From Norana najaformis (taxonomy: Eukaryota > Annelida > Clitellata > Crassiclitellata > Hormogastridae), in NCBI GenBank assembly GCA_964023275.1, contig OZ029916.1, positions 28,983,087 to 29,047,086 of the forward strand: 64,000 nt of DNA. Reading direction: 5' to 3'. The notes under the pieces are model-generated. The model saw nothing but the letters and a program-made list of their open reading frames with translations, was not told the origin of the DNA and made no database searches. Position numbers and translations under genes: made by a program. This document shows, in pieces, positions 13,601 through 25,250 of the stretch; the stretch's first letter is position 1, and every line of letters starts with the position of its first letter.

Positions 13601-14415
13601 GCAGAAAGAGAGATAAGACGAAGATGGGGTATCGGGATAGGATCTGCGAAAGAGGAATGTTTTCTGTTTTGAGTGAAAAGCCAATGCAGAAATTCCAAGC
13701 GTTGGAGCATAGATGAGTTTGTATGATGGGTCAGATAACTGTCGCAGTTCTGGGGGAGTTTATTCCAGAGTGGTGGGACAAGTTCAGAGTACATGGTCAT
13801 CCATGGCCAAAACACATAACGCCCTTGTCAGATTCTAAAATGGCGCTTTATAAATAGCCAACTACACGCACATACATACATACATACATGCGTGCTTGCA
13901 TACATAATACATACATACATACATACATGCATGCATAGGCCTACATACGTAATTGATGGCACCCGAGCAATCCGCTTTAAGCTGAACTCTATTATCAATG
14001 TCTTCCAAATCATTCGTTTAGAATCTTTCTAGAAAGTTACATATCGTGCTGTTACCAAAACGAAGCATACAAGCACTACCATACTATGTAGTCATTGTTC
14101 CCATTGAAAACAGCACTAGCTAAATAGAGCCCAGAGCTAGCCAAGTATTCAGTAGCTCATTATTTACCCTTATCGCTGCAAATATATAATTGCAAAATCT
14201 ATTTAAAAGTCAAAATATGAAGCACATCTAGCACAGTGCTTTTATTGATTGTCACACACTGACTGATTGCATGTGCTAAGTTAAAATTAAATTTGCATTA
14301 ATTTATAAATATGTTACTTACCAGCACAGGAACGGAATAAAGCCAATGTATAAATAATCACTACTAAGAATTTACTTGTTGGATCTGAGGTTTGTGGTCT
14401 TACAAACGAATCCAT
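7614..14415 (-). CDS. Gene A: Ig-superfamily receptor, short tail (V exon frame-shifted)
   Basis: Five exons on the minus strand: leader 14415-14322 (starts MDSFVRPQ, then hydrophobic FLVVIIYTLALF), V domain 10296-9998, constant-like domain 1 at 9100-8813, domain 2 at 8432-8193, and membrane exon 7768-7614. All junctions are phase 1 with GT/AG sites. The V exon has LSCSTS in strand B and the D-A-G-N-Y-R-C motif of strand F. Domain 1 carries CTVGFTGNLSPKIEC and domain 2 carries VTVDCRANSSEQCSYQW and GQYRCQATC. The helix ALITGVTVGVVLCIIVAVCG is followed by KCRIKGHRKRSV and a stop; a weak alternative donor lies at 7624. The V exon is 299 nt, 22 nt shorter than gene B's, and changes frame between the strand-C Trp and HYVFF, so this is a pseudogene, a null allele or an assembly error. 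It is a paralogue of gene B and divergent from gene C. Function is inferred: cell-surface recognition, probably with an adaptor or decoy role because no signalling motif is present. Confidence 0.7.
9186..9243. repeat. (GA)n-rich microsatellite
   Basis: Imperfect GAGA/GACA run in intron 2 of gene A. Open frames on both strands here are repeat artefacts. Confidence 0.9.
9728..9776. repeat. (AAT)/(AAC)n microsatellite
   Basis: Runs of 'ataataataat' and 'aacaacaac' in intron 2 of gene A. Confidence 0.8.
10352..12217 (+). mobile_element. CMC (Chapaev-like) DNA transposon, internally deleted copy
   Basis: Complete 1,866-bp element. The left end is CACTGGCCAACAG and the right end is the reverse complement, TGTTGGCCAGTG. 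Beyond these, roughly 110 bp at each end are imperfect inverted repeats, for example 'caggtctagttt' near 10460 and 'aaactagacctg' near 12112. It is flanked by TAA on both sides (10349-10351 and 12218-12220), giving a 3-bp target duplication extendable to TAATAA. CACTR-type termini with a 3-bp duplication and the encoded protein fit the CACTA/Mirage/Chapaev group. A polyadenylation signal AATAAA lies at 12014. The second copy at 62442 is collinear with no indel as far as the internal deletion. Inserted just upstream of gene A's V exon, in intron 1. Confidence 0.75.
10957..11901 (+). CDS. Transposase-derived ORF with internal deletion (CMC family)
   Basis: A 314-residue frame starting at the ATG at 10957. 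The N-terminal part has paired cysteines (CYICGEY about residue 16, CKTCIEQL about 60, CYFCVVNI about 97) suggesting zinc-binding DNA recognition, then an acidic/serine linker. The C-terminal part has KNFLGNKKADNY, HYLHSHLDRFPENLGD and SEEQSERFHQDI, the His/Glu/His region of CMC-type transposases. Compared with the copy at 63047, collinearity ends at 11518. The whole central block holding both catalytic aspartates is missing, yet the frame stays open across the junction. The product cannot be an active transposase but could still bind the element's ends. Assignment to CMC is from remembered family features and was not searched. Confidence 0.7.
   Translation: MATSRRSCINHPDIFCYICGEYTLKANRKPISEFVKRAYVGYFGVKLGDQDKQWAPHTVCKTCIEQLRHWTIGKRSCLKFDVPMVWREQINHFDDCYFCVVNIIGINRNNRHKLSYPDIPSARRPVPHSDIVPVPPFRELPQLSDDETCMSNIGQDDESEESGGSDSDSQSTLHSERFDQKELSDLIIPSMNEIESCAWSSFVLVTKNFLGNKKADNYAQLVEDMLLHFNKLGCNMSIKVHYLHSHLDRFPENLGDFSEEQSERFHQDIKTMENRYQGRWDAHMMADYCWNIMRDCSGRCHTRKSYKRSFFGVE
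12290..12360. repeat. (GGTGGC)n / (AGT)n simple repeat
   Basis: Glycine-codon-like GGTGGC run followed by 'agtagtagtag', just outside the transposon in intron 1 of gene A. Not coding. Confidence 0.85.
13420..13830 (-). mobile_element. CR1/L2-like LINE 3' end
   Basis: The repeat begins with the terminal 'cgtaatcgtaattccgag' at 13420. Read from the minus strand it encodes a decayed RT C-terminus including LVPPLWNKLPQNC, the [AP]-x-x-LWN-x-LP block found just before the end of CR1/L2 LINE polymerases. The 110-codon minus-strand frame at 13483-13815 is this remnant. Located in intron 1 of gene A. The sequence after the LWNKLP block is 3' UTR shared with the copies at 27720 and 33805. Confidence 0.65.
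13867..13940. repeat. (CATA)n microsatellite
   Basis: Repeated 'catacatacat' tract with interruptions in intron 1 of gene A. Confidence 0.9.
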
Positions 14416-14994
14416 TATGTTGTAATATCCGTGGCTTTCTTTCGTATAATGAATGAATGCTAGGATAGTCTTCATGGCCAATATACTGAGTTGGTTTTTT
14501 CGCACATGTCAAAATTGTCGTTTAGAAATTTTTGAACAGAAAACTTTTCCCTATGGCCAGTTTGTTTGTCTATGGAAAGTTTTGCTGTGTACTGTGAATG
14601 CAGGCATGGCGCTCATTGGATGGAATTTTCTGACGTAGACATTACCACCACTACCGAAGGCTTTAGGCCTAAAATCGAAAGCGAAAACGTACATTATATA
14701 CATTTAGGCCTATAGAGTTTTCAGATATTGCAGGAAACTATGAGGCATGACTTTGCAATATTTTTTTGCTATATTTTTAATGAATTTTTACTTTTCTTGC
14801 TAAATACAAAAGGCATTTTACAACTTGGGGCTACGAAACTGCTTAGCGAGATTCTTCTAAGAGCTGAGCCCATCTAGGTACGTCTAGTGTCGGATTATTA
14901 TAATTTACTTCTGCATTTATTAAGCGCTACTATGCAGTGACTAGGCATCAATCGATAGCCCTGAACAATTAATTATGAGTGAAGTACTTGCTCA

Positions 14995-15260
14995 TGGTCC
15001 ATACACCAGTAACCGTCTCAGCGTTACAAGTCGAACGCTCTAACCAATCGGCAAGTTGCAACCATAAATGTAAATGTACACGTTTTTCTATAGCGACCGT
15101 ATGGGCTCGACCCTGCTCATTCTGCAATGAATTTATCGGGTGAGATCCTTCACCACCGCTGCCCGTTGGAATGGGCGCCACGCCATTTAAGGTCCCCGTA
15201 CATGGACCATACTAGCCCGAGATTGTGCCCCACAGTCGGCTACCGTGCCAACAGTTGCAG
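14995..15260 (-). mobile_element. tRNA-related SINE-like repeat
   Basis: The reverse complement of about 14995-15062 reads like a degenerate tRNA head, with an A-box-like 'ttgccgattggttagagcg' and a weak B-box. The adjoining body ('gtacacgtttttctatagcg' and 'cgggtgagatcctt') recurs at about 23950-24050. An element with a tRNA-like head and a shared body is most simply a SINE. The exact ends were not defined. Confidence 0.4.
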
Positions 15261-15404
15261 TTGCATAATATGCAGCGATTCAGAAGCCTGCGTGGGTAAA
15301 TTTTACTGTGAAATAGTTGACGCAAGACTTTTTCATAAGTGTACAGGGAAAAGTTGTGTACATTTATCTCAGCAACGGGGCGTGAGTGGGACGGGTAGGA
15401 AGGG

Positions 15405-15488
15405 TGGGTGGAACGGTAGACAGATGGATGGATGGGTAGATTGATGGGTGGATGTATGGATTGATGGATGGATTGATAGATGGATGAG
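15405..15488. repeat. (GATG)n microsatellite
   Basis: Imperfect 'gatggatggatg' and 'ggtgggtgg' tract. The minus-strand frame here rich in IHPSIH is repeat-derived. Confidence 0.85.
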
Positions 15489-16807
15489 TAAATGCTGGGC
15501 CGTTTTTAGGTCGTCGTAGGCCCTAGGCACTCTCGCATTCGTAGGCCCCAACTGTCAACTCTGTATTAGAGCTAAACACACATTATTTCTTGACGTCATG
15601 TTTTTGGAACAAGTTCTGAAGGTGAACGCTCGTTTTCGAAATTCAAACTTATCAAAAATTATCTGCGGTCAACGATGGGACAAGAAGACTATCTTCCCTT
15701 GCACTACTTTCAATTGAAAACGACTTAATGTGGGAAATGACATTTGAGGACATTATATGTGATTTTGCTAATGCAAAGAGCCGCAAAGTTAACATAATGT
15801 AGCACAGCTTAACTTAAACTGTTTCAGTACAAACTTTAAGGTTATTAAATTTGTATTTCCTTTTTCTATTTTCGGGTCAAGCAATAAGTTTTTTTTTCAA
15901 TATTTCATTTTTGACTTTCTTAGGCTCCTATAAAGTTCGTAGGCCCTAGGCACAGTGCGGGTTCGATTCGTGTAACGACCTTCGATAAATTGTTTGCGCA
16001 CACCGTGCCTTTGTCACTAAGCAGTATAATTTGGAACTGGGTAATTTGGGAAGACTGCGAGGAACTGTGACGGTGAGACAACCACGTGCCATCGGCGGCG
16101 GATCACATCGCCCATCGTCGTTTCCTCATCCCCGACGCTACGTGCTTCAGGAACTTCGGGACTTCAGAACATGCCATCGTCTTTTAACTCTAGTTGGGAA
16201 TCTGTTGGTATGGCTTTGCGTGTCTGCGCGAGCTTGCCATTGGCAACTCTTCTAGTTGTCTGAGCTATGTTCACCTACAGGATGCTATTCTGTTCTTAAT
16301 GACACTTAACATCATTAGTGACTTTTAACATCAAGTCTAGCGCAGTGAGCGCCACTGATTCTAGAGAGGCGCTATACACATTTCTGATTACAATTACAAT
16401 TACAAGTCCTGCGATGCAATGGCCCCGTGTCCAGGACCTTGGGATTCGTCCACTGCCGACTCAAGAGCTTAAAGAAAAGGAAATGAGCGCCCCCTACACC
16501 TCAGTTGTGGGATATGGGATTCTTTACCTAAATTGAACAATGAGATTGCAGCACACTTTAAATTTTGCTTTATAGACCGTCTTCTGCAGTTGGAGGCCTA
16601 AAATTCTAATCATGCTACGCTAGCAATGGGGGCAATTGTAGCCTATAGGCCAGCACGTTGTATGAAAGACACGCACAGCTGAGTTTCGATATTGACACGC
16701 AGAGAGAGTTGCATCCGTTTGACCATTCTCATATTCAACATAATATTCATCGGTTTGCTACAGATGTATCGTGAGTTCCGTGTGATTTAACCAGTACTTA
16801 CACTGAA

Positions 16808-19800
16808 ATGAAAGGAGTTCCAATAATTCTGGCACTTGCAGCACTTTGTGATTTAGGTTGGTATATGCATCAGATATCTTTATAAATCGTAAACTCAAGA
16901 TTTCTACAGCTAAGCTGAGTAGCGAGAACCAACTCATTCACAAGCGATCAGTCAAAACAAAGACGATAGGCATCATGGGTCAGACTCGGTTGCAGGTCAA
17001 GACCCAACAGTCAGACAGGCAGACGGTCAGTGCGCTATAATGGATGGTATTTGCAATCAGAGCGGCAAGAGAGAAAAGGGGAAGGAGGGAAATCAAGATA
17101 GGATTTGTGGTATAGGAGGGTTTTAGTTCTGAGTGAAGGACCTGCGTAGAGATTCCAAGGGGTGAAGTGGCACCTTTCATGATCTGTTAGAAAGTCATGT
17201 TTTAACGCCTTTGAAGATGTATGGGTCATTCCGTGCCAAATCAATTCAGAAACGTCCCCACCAAACCACCTCAGAATTAGATGATATTAGGTCAGTTTGT
17301 ACGTCAACATGTGTTAGGAGGCCTTGCAAAATATTAGCTCTTAATGTTGCATGATGTTCAAGATATAACCAGTTTTATACCGGGAGTAGTGACAGCTCGT
17401 GAACGACTTAATTCTAGGGCATTTTTGATTGGGAATAACTCAGGAATTATGTTAGATACAGCTGTCAAATTTTCAGCAGACATCAGCTCTTGGAGTAGAT
17501 TCTAACCATGTAAAGATTTTGCAGTTTGGCGTGTTACCCATTAGCCCAGCCCAGATTGAAAATGGCAATCTGTTCATTTCGGCAGTACGAATATTGATAT
17601 TTGAACAGCACTGGTTGGCTTGTGTTAAATATAAAGTCCCAAATGTTTGTGGCAGAGTTCAAAGTCAATTGAACAGAGGCTGCCGAAAAGGCTGAAGTGA
17701 GTATTAAGACATCGATCATGACGCTCAGTAGGCCTGCCGGTGGGTAAACTGAGAAGTATTGGTAAATTACTATTCTAAGACATTTCCTAAAATAGTTTTG
17801 AGCTGCCATTATCGACCCAATAATTTTAATTGGTTGTCTACAACATGACAGGTCCTGTCGATAATTTACATTAAACGTCGATGAACGTTACATATATGGC
17901 ACAGTTGTGTATCACTCTTTAACAGGAAGCTTCTTACCGAAGGTACGACTTAATCTGCCCAATGTGCTTATTGTTACCCACTGTGACATCTTACGGTGAA
18001 CATTTTAATGGCTACTAGTGATAGAAGTAAAAACAATTTGAAACGTTATGATAGCAATAATTTCCTGGATGAGCTTGAAATAATCTGGTCATGAGCACCG
18101 ATTTTTCTGCATCAGCATTGCATTCAGCGAGTAACAATGGGAGCTCCATACTAGGACTATACTGTTAAGTCCGGGGCATAATGTACACTGCGGATCTGAC
18201 TAAGTTCATCATCGCTCTACATATGTGCTTATATACACAGTACATACATACATATATCTATATACAAAACATACATACATACATATAATGTCTAGCTATA
18301 GGCAAAATAAACAGGCAAAACAAATTTACTTTCCTGAATTGCATTTTAGTTTGTCCAAACATAATTTCGACGCCAGACAACGTAGCATTGCTAAGAGGAA
18401 CCTCAGTGGAACTAACATGCAGAGTGACTTCCAATTCGTCAGTCTCTAGCTGGACATTCACAGACGCCGGATCTAGCAAAGACGTCACCATTTTCAGTCG
18501 TGAAATTGGAAGTGGTAACAATTTGACTTCATTCTGGAAAGGAACAGATAAAGATGGATTCTTGAATATCAAAACAGATTCTGCTCAACCACAGGATGCT
18601 GGCATCTACACTTGCAATATTCTGTTGCAGGACGACGCAGGAATTAATATTGTGCAGAGCAGTGCGCATCTGATTATCCTAGGTAAAAACACACATTGAC
18701 ACACAGCTGTCATTCTTCAAAATGAATTTCTATATGCATCATGTATGTAAATGTGTATGTATATATATGTATGTATACATGCATTTATGTAAGCATTTAT
18801 ATATGTATTGTAGAAGGGCATTTGTAGGGCCTACAGCACTTCAGAGGAAACTTCTCTGAGGTAAGTGCTCACGTATAATAGCGGCGCCTTTACAGATTCA
18901 TTTTAACGGTCAGTATAATCAAACTTTCATACTGGTAAAGTGTAAATCTTTTGTTTAGGAATCTGTATTATTTCTTTTATTTTAAGACACGAAATCTTAG
19001 GCAGTTTTACCTATGTAATATCGATTGTTTGAAATATCGCTGAACTTCTTTTGTAGATTCTAAACCGAACTGTACAGCGATCAACTACACAACAGGTGGT
19101 CGTAAATTCAAGCGGCTGAGCTGCAGCGTTGGCTACAGAGGGAAATGGGCTCCTGTGATGGAATGGAAACAGGGTGGATTCGACGGAATGGTCATAACCA
19201 CTGGCGTCCAGAGCACTAGTTCAGAAAACCCTGCTACGTCTAGCCTAACTATTCCAGTTGAAGCCAGTGAAGACAGTACATTCAGTTACACATGCATAAC
19301 CTTCTTCTCTGTTTACATGGGAAACATTAGTGTAACCGCCAACAACACACCGGATTACACCTATATATGGCCAGGTAAATATGTCAATCAAGTAACAGCC
19401 TCGAAATGCTTTAGACAAATGTGAAGTCTTTAACGGGACAATTACAGAAATGAAAATGTCAAAAATAAGAAGCAGAATAATAACGACTATACAAGCAATA
19501 TAATGTCATGTTGTGGTTATAATGCCATGAGTTCGAATTCTGGAGTAGTTGGAAATCTGGAATAATAATAAATAAAATGCCAGTTTCTACTCCTATGCAC
19601 AGCACCATTAGAATAACTCTTACAATGCACCGAACCTCTATCAACGGTAGATGCTAAGTTCTAGATCATCCTGGCTGAAATGCAATTAAGAGCAACGACG
19701 CGAACAGGCAAACAGGGCCAGAAGAACATGAGCGATATTAACACATTACTAAAACGAACAGGCTATTTACTATATTTACAACCACAGTAATGGAGTAGCT

Positions 19801-21602
19801 TGGTGGCATCGAAGTTGTTTGTGAAATGTTGATGATTACCGACAACAATGGCAATAATAACGATGACCATGGCGATGCTATAGCCGCTGCTGATGACGCT
19901 GATGATGATGAGAAGGAAGGAGATGCCGCTGTTGCTACTAATTCAGCACCAGCAGCTGACGACGAGGACGATGATGGTGATGATGGTGGTGGTGATGATT
20001 TTGATGAAGCGGAGGAGGAGTAGGTTGTACAGATTCCTAAACAAAAGATTTGCACTTTACCAGTATGAAAGTTTGATTATATACTGAAATTTGATTTTAC
20101 TGAAATTTACAACAGTAAATATAAGGTCATTAGTTGAGTTCATAGGCATTTTATATTATATTTCTTTTGTACAACAGACATCGGTCAAAATCCCGCCACA
20201 CAGGAACTCCGTTTCATCGAGTTAAGTAAGAACGGATTTTAATAAGCAAGAGTTTAAGGATAATTTCCATTCTTTATCTTCCTTCATATGCGAGATCTTA
20301 CCGAACTCATCACGAGATTGAGCTACAGCTTTTATAGCTGTTGAACCAAATTTCCTATTTAAATCATTATGCCTTACAAAATTAATGTTAAGCTCTATAT
20401 TGACTATTAAATACTGATAGACCATTAATCTACCTTTCCGGTTCCCGGTATTATTTTCCTAATGGTGTATTCTTACTTAACCCATACATGCTTAGTCTTA
20501 TAACAAATGAGATCAGAGTACTGTACAGAGATGATAGCTTTAATTAAGCTGTGAAAGTGGAAAACTTTTGTCGATTCTAGCCTCTACAGCATTTTTGTTT
20601 CAGCGGGCGCTTTAGCAGCTGTTGTTGGAGTACTTTTAATGCTACTGGTGATCAACTCGGCCCGTAATTACAGAAAATACAACAGAGGTAAAGACTATGA
20701 TCTAGTCCAATCTAATCTAATATGAGTTATTATGATTTAATATAATATGATATGATATAATATTTGATGTAACATGATATAATATAATATAATAAGATAT
20801 AATATGATATAATATAGAATTATATAATTTAAAATAATCTAGTCTAATGGAGTCGAGTGGAGTCGAATCGAGGTTAGTCTATTCTAGTCTATTCTAGGTA
20901 CCGAAGTGGAAAAGTCTGTTGGGAAAGCCACCACGAACCCTTACGCTCTATCAGAGGGGGTAGCGGCCCATCCGGCTGCCACGGACCACACTTGGCCATC
21001 TGGTGAACGAATGACAGAAGGAATTAAGCCACTTCCTGTCCTTCGCAGGAGTACAAGACTGAGTTCGAAACCGCCCACTTATTATGGACAGGGTATTGTA
21101 CGAAGTCGAGTTGCACATTCGACTACTCTGGATTCGAACCCGTTGCCGTCATCAGACACTTTTCCAGTTCTTTCCTCCGGGCTCTCCCGACAGCTAACGG
21201 TGGCGTCACACCACGCGCCCGATTCCGTTACAGTATATTTGCTAAATATGCCTAACACATATAGCAAATGTACTTAATGTATACATATATGCACTCAAGT
21301 GATTTTACTGTATAGGTTTTCTAAATTTCATTTCTAACTTGTAGTCGTAGGCCAATATTAAAAAATCTGACGCTGGAATAGTTGCTGGAATGTTCTAGCA
21401 CAATAGAACATGGTTATGAAATATGCGTTATCTGCTGTTTCCACAGTATTTCGCAGCGGATGGCACTGAGTACATGGAAATGAGCGCCGGACAAAACAAC
21501 CGATCACAAATGCCACCACGTTATCCGTCTCGATACGAACAGGTGCTCTATGCATCCATCGACCACACCCTCAAGATTCCACCTCCACTACCCTGCATGT
21601 GA
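16808..21602 (+). CDS. Gene C: Ig-superfamily receptor with ITIM-type tail
   Basis: Proposed exons: leader 16808-16856 (MKGVPIILALAALCDL), V domain 18350-18682, constant-like domain 19057-19374, membrane 20604-20687 (AGALAAVVGVLLMLLVI), short linker 20898-20959, tail 21447-21602. Summed length is 1,002 nt (333 aa) in one frame. V shows VELTCRV, the strand-C Trp and DAGIYTC; the constant domain shows LSCSVGYRGKWAPVMEW. The tail contains TEYMEM (YxxM), SRYEQV and VLYASI, the last two both fitting [SIVL]-x-Y-x-x-[IVL], and ends PPPLPCM. Leader through membrane exons are phase 1 and well supported. The linker exon is the weakest part: its acceptor is clear, but its GGG|GTAGCG donor was chosen because it restores the tail frame. 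By family knowledge, phosphorylated ITIMs recruit SH2 phosphatases and YxxM recruits PI3-kinase, so C would be the inhibitory or modulatory partner of gene A. Confidence 0.75.
16885..17185 (-). mobile_element. CR1/L2-like LINE 3' tail, diverged copy
   Basis: Diverged copy of the tail repeat seen at 13420 and 27720: 'agatttctacagc', then 'cagtcaaaacaaag' and 'caggtcaagaccc', continuing to about 17185. Lies in intron 1 of gene C. Confidence 0.5.
18244..18290. repeat. (CATA)n microsatellite
   Basis: 'acatacatacata' run shortly before the V-exon acceptor of gene C. Confidence 0.85.
19826..20022. repeat. (GAT)-rich low-complexity tract
   Basis: Imperfect GAT/GAC trinucleotide tract in the intron before the membrane exon of gene C. 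The acidic and poly-Ser frames on either strand are artefacts. Confidence 0.7.
20735..20850. repeat. (ATATAAT)n-like AT-rich repeat
   Basis: Imperfect repeats of 'atatgatataat' between the membrane exon and the linker exon of gene C, passing into 'gtcgagtggagtcgaatcg' repeats up to about 20890. Confidence 0.8.
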
Positions 21603-24449
21603 ACGATCAACGAAACATATAGAGGCCTACCAAACAGAATCAAATGATGCATATTCTTATTACTCTGGAGCTAAAGCATCAGCATGAATGATCCTTGATT
21701 TATGTCAAGTCATGGTCCCGACATTTTTGAATGACACATTGTATTGATACAGAAGTGACACGATATTACAGTTGCCTCATTTTTGAAGATTTTCATGATT
21801 TATGACTTAGTTTATTAAACCCGTTTATTCTAATGTATTTCAGCTAGCTTTAAATCTGGAAGTTTCCATGTATGCAGCTTCATATTGGTACTTGGTTAAT
21901 TAAGCTCTTTAATTTTTGTATGGTCGCTGGAAACTTTTGAATCTAGAACTTTAAGTTAAATACATGCAGCTAAATTTCTGGGTTTCGTTGTTGCTTTTTA
22001 AAGCTGACTTTTTCTTTCAAGCCACAACCCTAGTTGAGCTAGTTCATAGATTAGCTCACATAACTCATATTCTATCATTTCAACGGAAAGTACTAAGTAC
22101 CTCTCCTGTTATTATATTTCAGCAGGCCAGATGTCATATGCACGTAACAAAATAAGCCTACTGTTGGGCCTAATTTTAGTGGCTGTAAGTAAACAAATAA
22201 ATAACCACTCGACTTAAATTATGAGCACATGCGGGCTTAGTAGCCTGGTTTGATCCTTTACCCCAACCGATTCAGTTGATCAGTCAATATCTACATTTAT
22301 GGGCCTAATCGTAGTATTTTAAAGAAATGCCAATCATTACATCAGATTTTTTATCTCAGAATAATTAAATTGTAAATGATAATGCATAAACAAGATGATT
22401 TATGAATTTTCTTCTATAAATTTCTTGTAATGCATCTTTGATGTTATCGGAATATGGATGATTTTGTTTAGCAAGTGAAACATAACTGCAATGTCAAACT
22501 GTAATAATCCCGGTAGCAGTTATACTTTCATACGTTATAACCATATAAAGCTTCATGTTAGGTCACTTATTTCAGCCTATGTGCATATATACTAGCTGTA
22601 TCGTCTAGCAGGAGTTTTAAGTTGTGTTCTTTGTTTTATTCGCCTATATAGAAGTTTTACTAATCAGTCTATGCAAAATAAGAACCTCCTATATCGATTT
22701 TTAACAAGGAAAGGCTAAATGACAAGTTGAAGCGGGAAGTAGGCCTACGCCATGCATGCTATATGCAAATTAGAGTCAATTTCGAAAACATAAAACCTAA
22801 GCTGTTTAAACGTCAAGCGCATGACTGTGTATTTGAATGCTGAAAGGAAAACCAGTTTATGTGTGGGGCATGCGAACCAAACAGAAACAAAACCAAATGT
22901 TAACGGAATAGAAAGTAAACTGAAATTAGGTTGTGTGCTGTGTTGTTCTCAGCTTTGCTTTTATATTCAGTCATTGGAATGACAGGACATACTTATAAAG
23001 ATCAGCCTATGAGGCAAACGCTTGACAGATATAATTATAATTAGTGGAAGCCTAAAAGAATACTCCGTATAGCCTACATCACACCATCGTGGCTTTCTGA
23101 AATGTATGCATGCACGCCACATTTTTGCGCCTTTGAGAGGTTCCTAAAAGACGCTATATAAATATCCGGATACATAGGAACGTTTTTCTATCAAATCGCC
23201 CTTCACCTTGTGCCTTCTGCATGTAGCAGAAGTTCTAATTCTAATTCAGCTTTAAAATCTGTTGTTTTTTCTTGTACAAGTATAAGACGTGTTCATTGCT
23301 CAGTAACTGTCATCCGCGCTTCAGCCGAAAGATATATCAGCTGCGCTTCTAATATTGTCATTAACAGACGCTATGACGTATAGGCCTATACGATTGAATT
23401 CTTGACCTCTTAAATTACTGTGACCGGTTCATCACACGATGCCATTAGCAAAATTGATATATGTACAAACACTGATAGTAATTTGCAGCGTTGGTCGTAT
23501 GGCGTGTGCAAATGCCCACTTTTGCTATTCGGTATCTTCAATTAGTCCATGTATTTGCATAATTACGTTCATACTTAACCGGTGCTCAAAGTGCAACTGT
23601 CAAACCTTGGAATAAATGATTCACTGGCTAATAATATGGGTTGATCGTTCATGATGCACTTAACGTATCCAGTTTGCCACTCTGTGCCGAATGTTGTTTT
23701 TGCCATCGGCTTGAAAGTGAAAGCTAACCGGATGCTCAGATAAAATGTTCCCATTATTTACAACAGGTGGAATTCTGAAAACGCAGCTTCAACACAGCAC
23801 CCACCATTTCCATTATTTGCAATTATGGCAATTCAGTTTTTAAAATGGTCCTCGCTGTGGATCAAATTACAACTCTAGAAGCTATAGTTTGACAAAAAGC
23901 TGCATTTTTTGAATAGTCACTGCCATAAACATTCTTCTTCTAAATTGTAAATTGTACACGTTTTTCTATAGCGGCCAAATGGCCTCCACCAGCGAACGGG
24001 TGAGATCCTTGTCAAATATGTTCTCAAAAGGCGCTATATAGAGTCTAGATTCATGAATAAATTTGTACAAAAGTAGTTGTTAAAGGCCTATATGAATTCT
24101 GTTGTAGCCGTACTTCTTGAAGACGTGCGTACACATGTTTAAGCAATTTAGATAACTTGCTTTCAGTTCGCTACAACATCACTTGACATGTTCTTGTTCT
24201 CCTCGTACTACAAGATACCGCTATTAATGATTCCTTTGTTTCTAGTTGCTTTAAATTAAAGCGAGTATCGCAGCCCTTTGCAGTGGATCGATGGCCGAAA
24301 ATATGCTGCTCTTGAACTGACTGAGCTTCTGGTTCTATGAACCTCACTCCCACTGAATAAATATGCCTATAATCGGTTGAATTCAGAACAATTCGACAGG
24401 TTCGCTATATAACATGTCTTTTCGGCTCGCAATCTCGTTATTGTATTCG

Positions 24450-24539
24450 AATCTAGCTATTTTCCAGTAAGTACTTCAATTAAATGCACCTCCGAACCTA
24501 GCTATCTTCCAGTAAGTACTTCGATTAAATGCATCCCCG
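24450..24539. repeat. 45-bp tandem duplication
   Basis: Two adjacent copies of a 45-bp unit beginning 'aatctagctattttcc' and 'aacctagctatcttcc', differing at a few positions. No coding potential. Confidence 0.85.
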
Positions 24540-25180
24540 AGTTGCACCGTTGTTTGGGCCTACTGCGGTTGGCCACATGATTAGGCTTATTTTTACTGTT
24601 CTCTCTGTTTCAAGTCGTCTTGACTACTGCACTCCGCTTCTTTCCAATTATGAAAGTCTTTCAAAGAATAACACATGTTCGTTCTGCAGAGTGTGTTGAT
24701 TTTTAGATCATGACTATCGACTTATATTTATGAACATAGATCATGTACCCCTTATAAGGCTACATCAACAGATTGCCCTTATGGGAATTCACCAAACTCG
24801 CCCCGGATTTCTGCCTACGCACGTCGATTTTAATTTTTAGATCTTATAACCTATTAGCGCAAAGACATCATAGAAGTTTCCGAATTAGATTTAGTTCAGA
24901 CTATTAATCTTTCTCCTTTCATTCCATCTCAAAGACAGTCAAACGTCTTCAAAACTTAACGTGATTGCCACGTATTATGATGACAAACCGACTTCGATCA
25001 TGACAAAATCGGACCATACTGACCGAGACCATGCTGTAGGCTACCTGGACCTTCTGCTATCAGCCAACATATCGAATGCCTGGGTCATATTCGGCTTGGA
25101 AGAGAACCGCGTCGCCATCTGTCGAATATGTTAAAAAAGCTATCCCTCAAATTATTGTTCAGGCCTTTTAATCTAACGAT

Positions 25181-25250
25181 CGTAATCGTAATTCCGAGAT
25201 TTCTACAGCGCCCAAAGAAAGCCGCGCCGCGGGGACGAGCTTATTCACGA
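25181..25250 (-). mobile_element. LINE 3' tail fragment (CR1/L2-like)
   Basis: 'cgtaatcgtaattccgag' followed by 'tttctacagcgcccaaag' and ending 'gagcttattcac'. Same terminal block as the copy at 1383. Confidence 0.55.

Larger units (their letters stand above)
14416..16807. promoter_or_regulatory. Divergent spacer between genes A and C
   Basis: A 2.4-kb interval separates the leader ATGs of gene A (minus) and gene C (plus), so it must hold both promoters unless upstream 5' exons exist. It contains a tRNA-related SINE-like repeat (14995-15260), a (GATG)n tract (15405-15488) and a LINE-type tail ending 'ctgattacaattacaat' near 16400. No clear TATA box or shared regulatory motif was identified. 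Confidence 0.45.

Noticed and set aside
19738..20055. Poly-Ser/Pro minus-strand and poly-Asp plus-strand frames
   Set aside because: Trinucleotide-repeat artefacts in a gene C intron.
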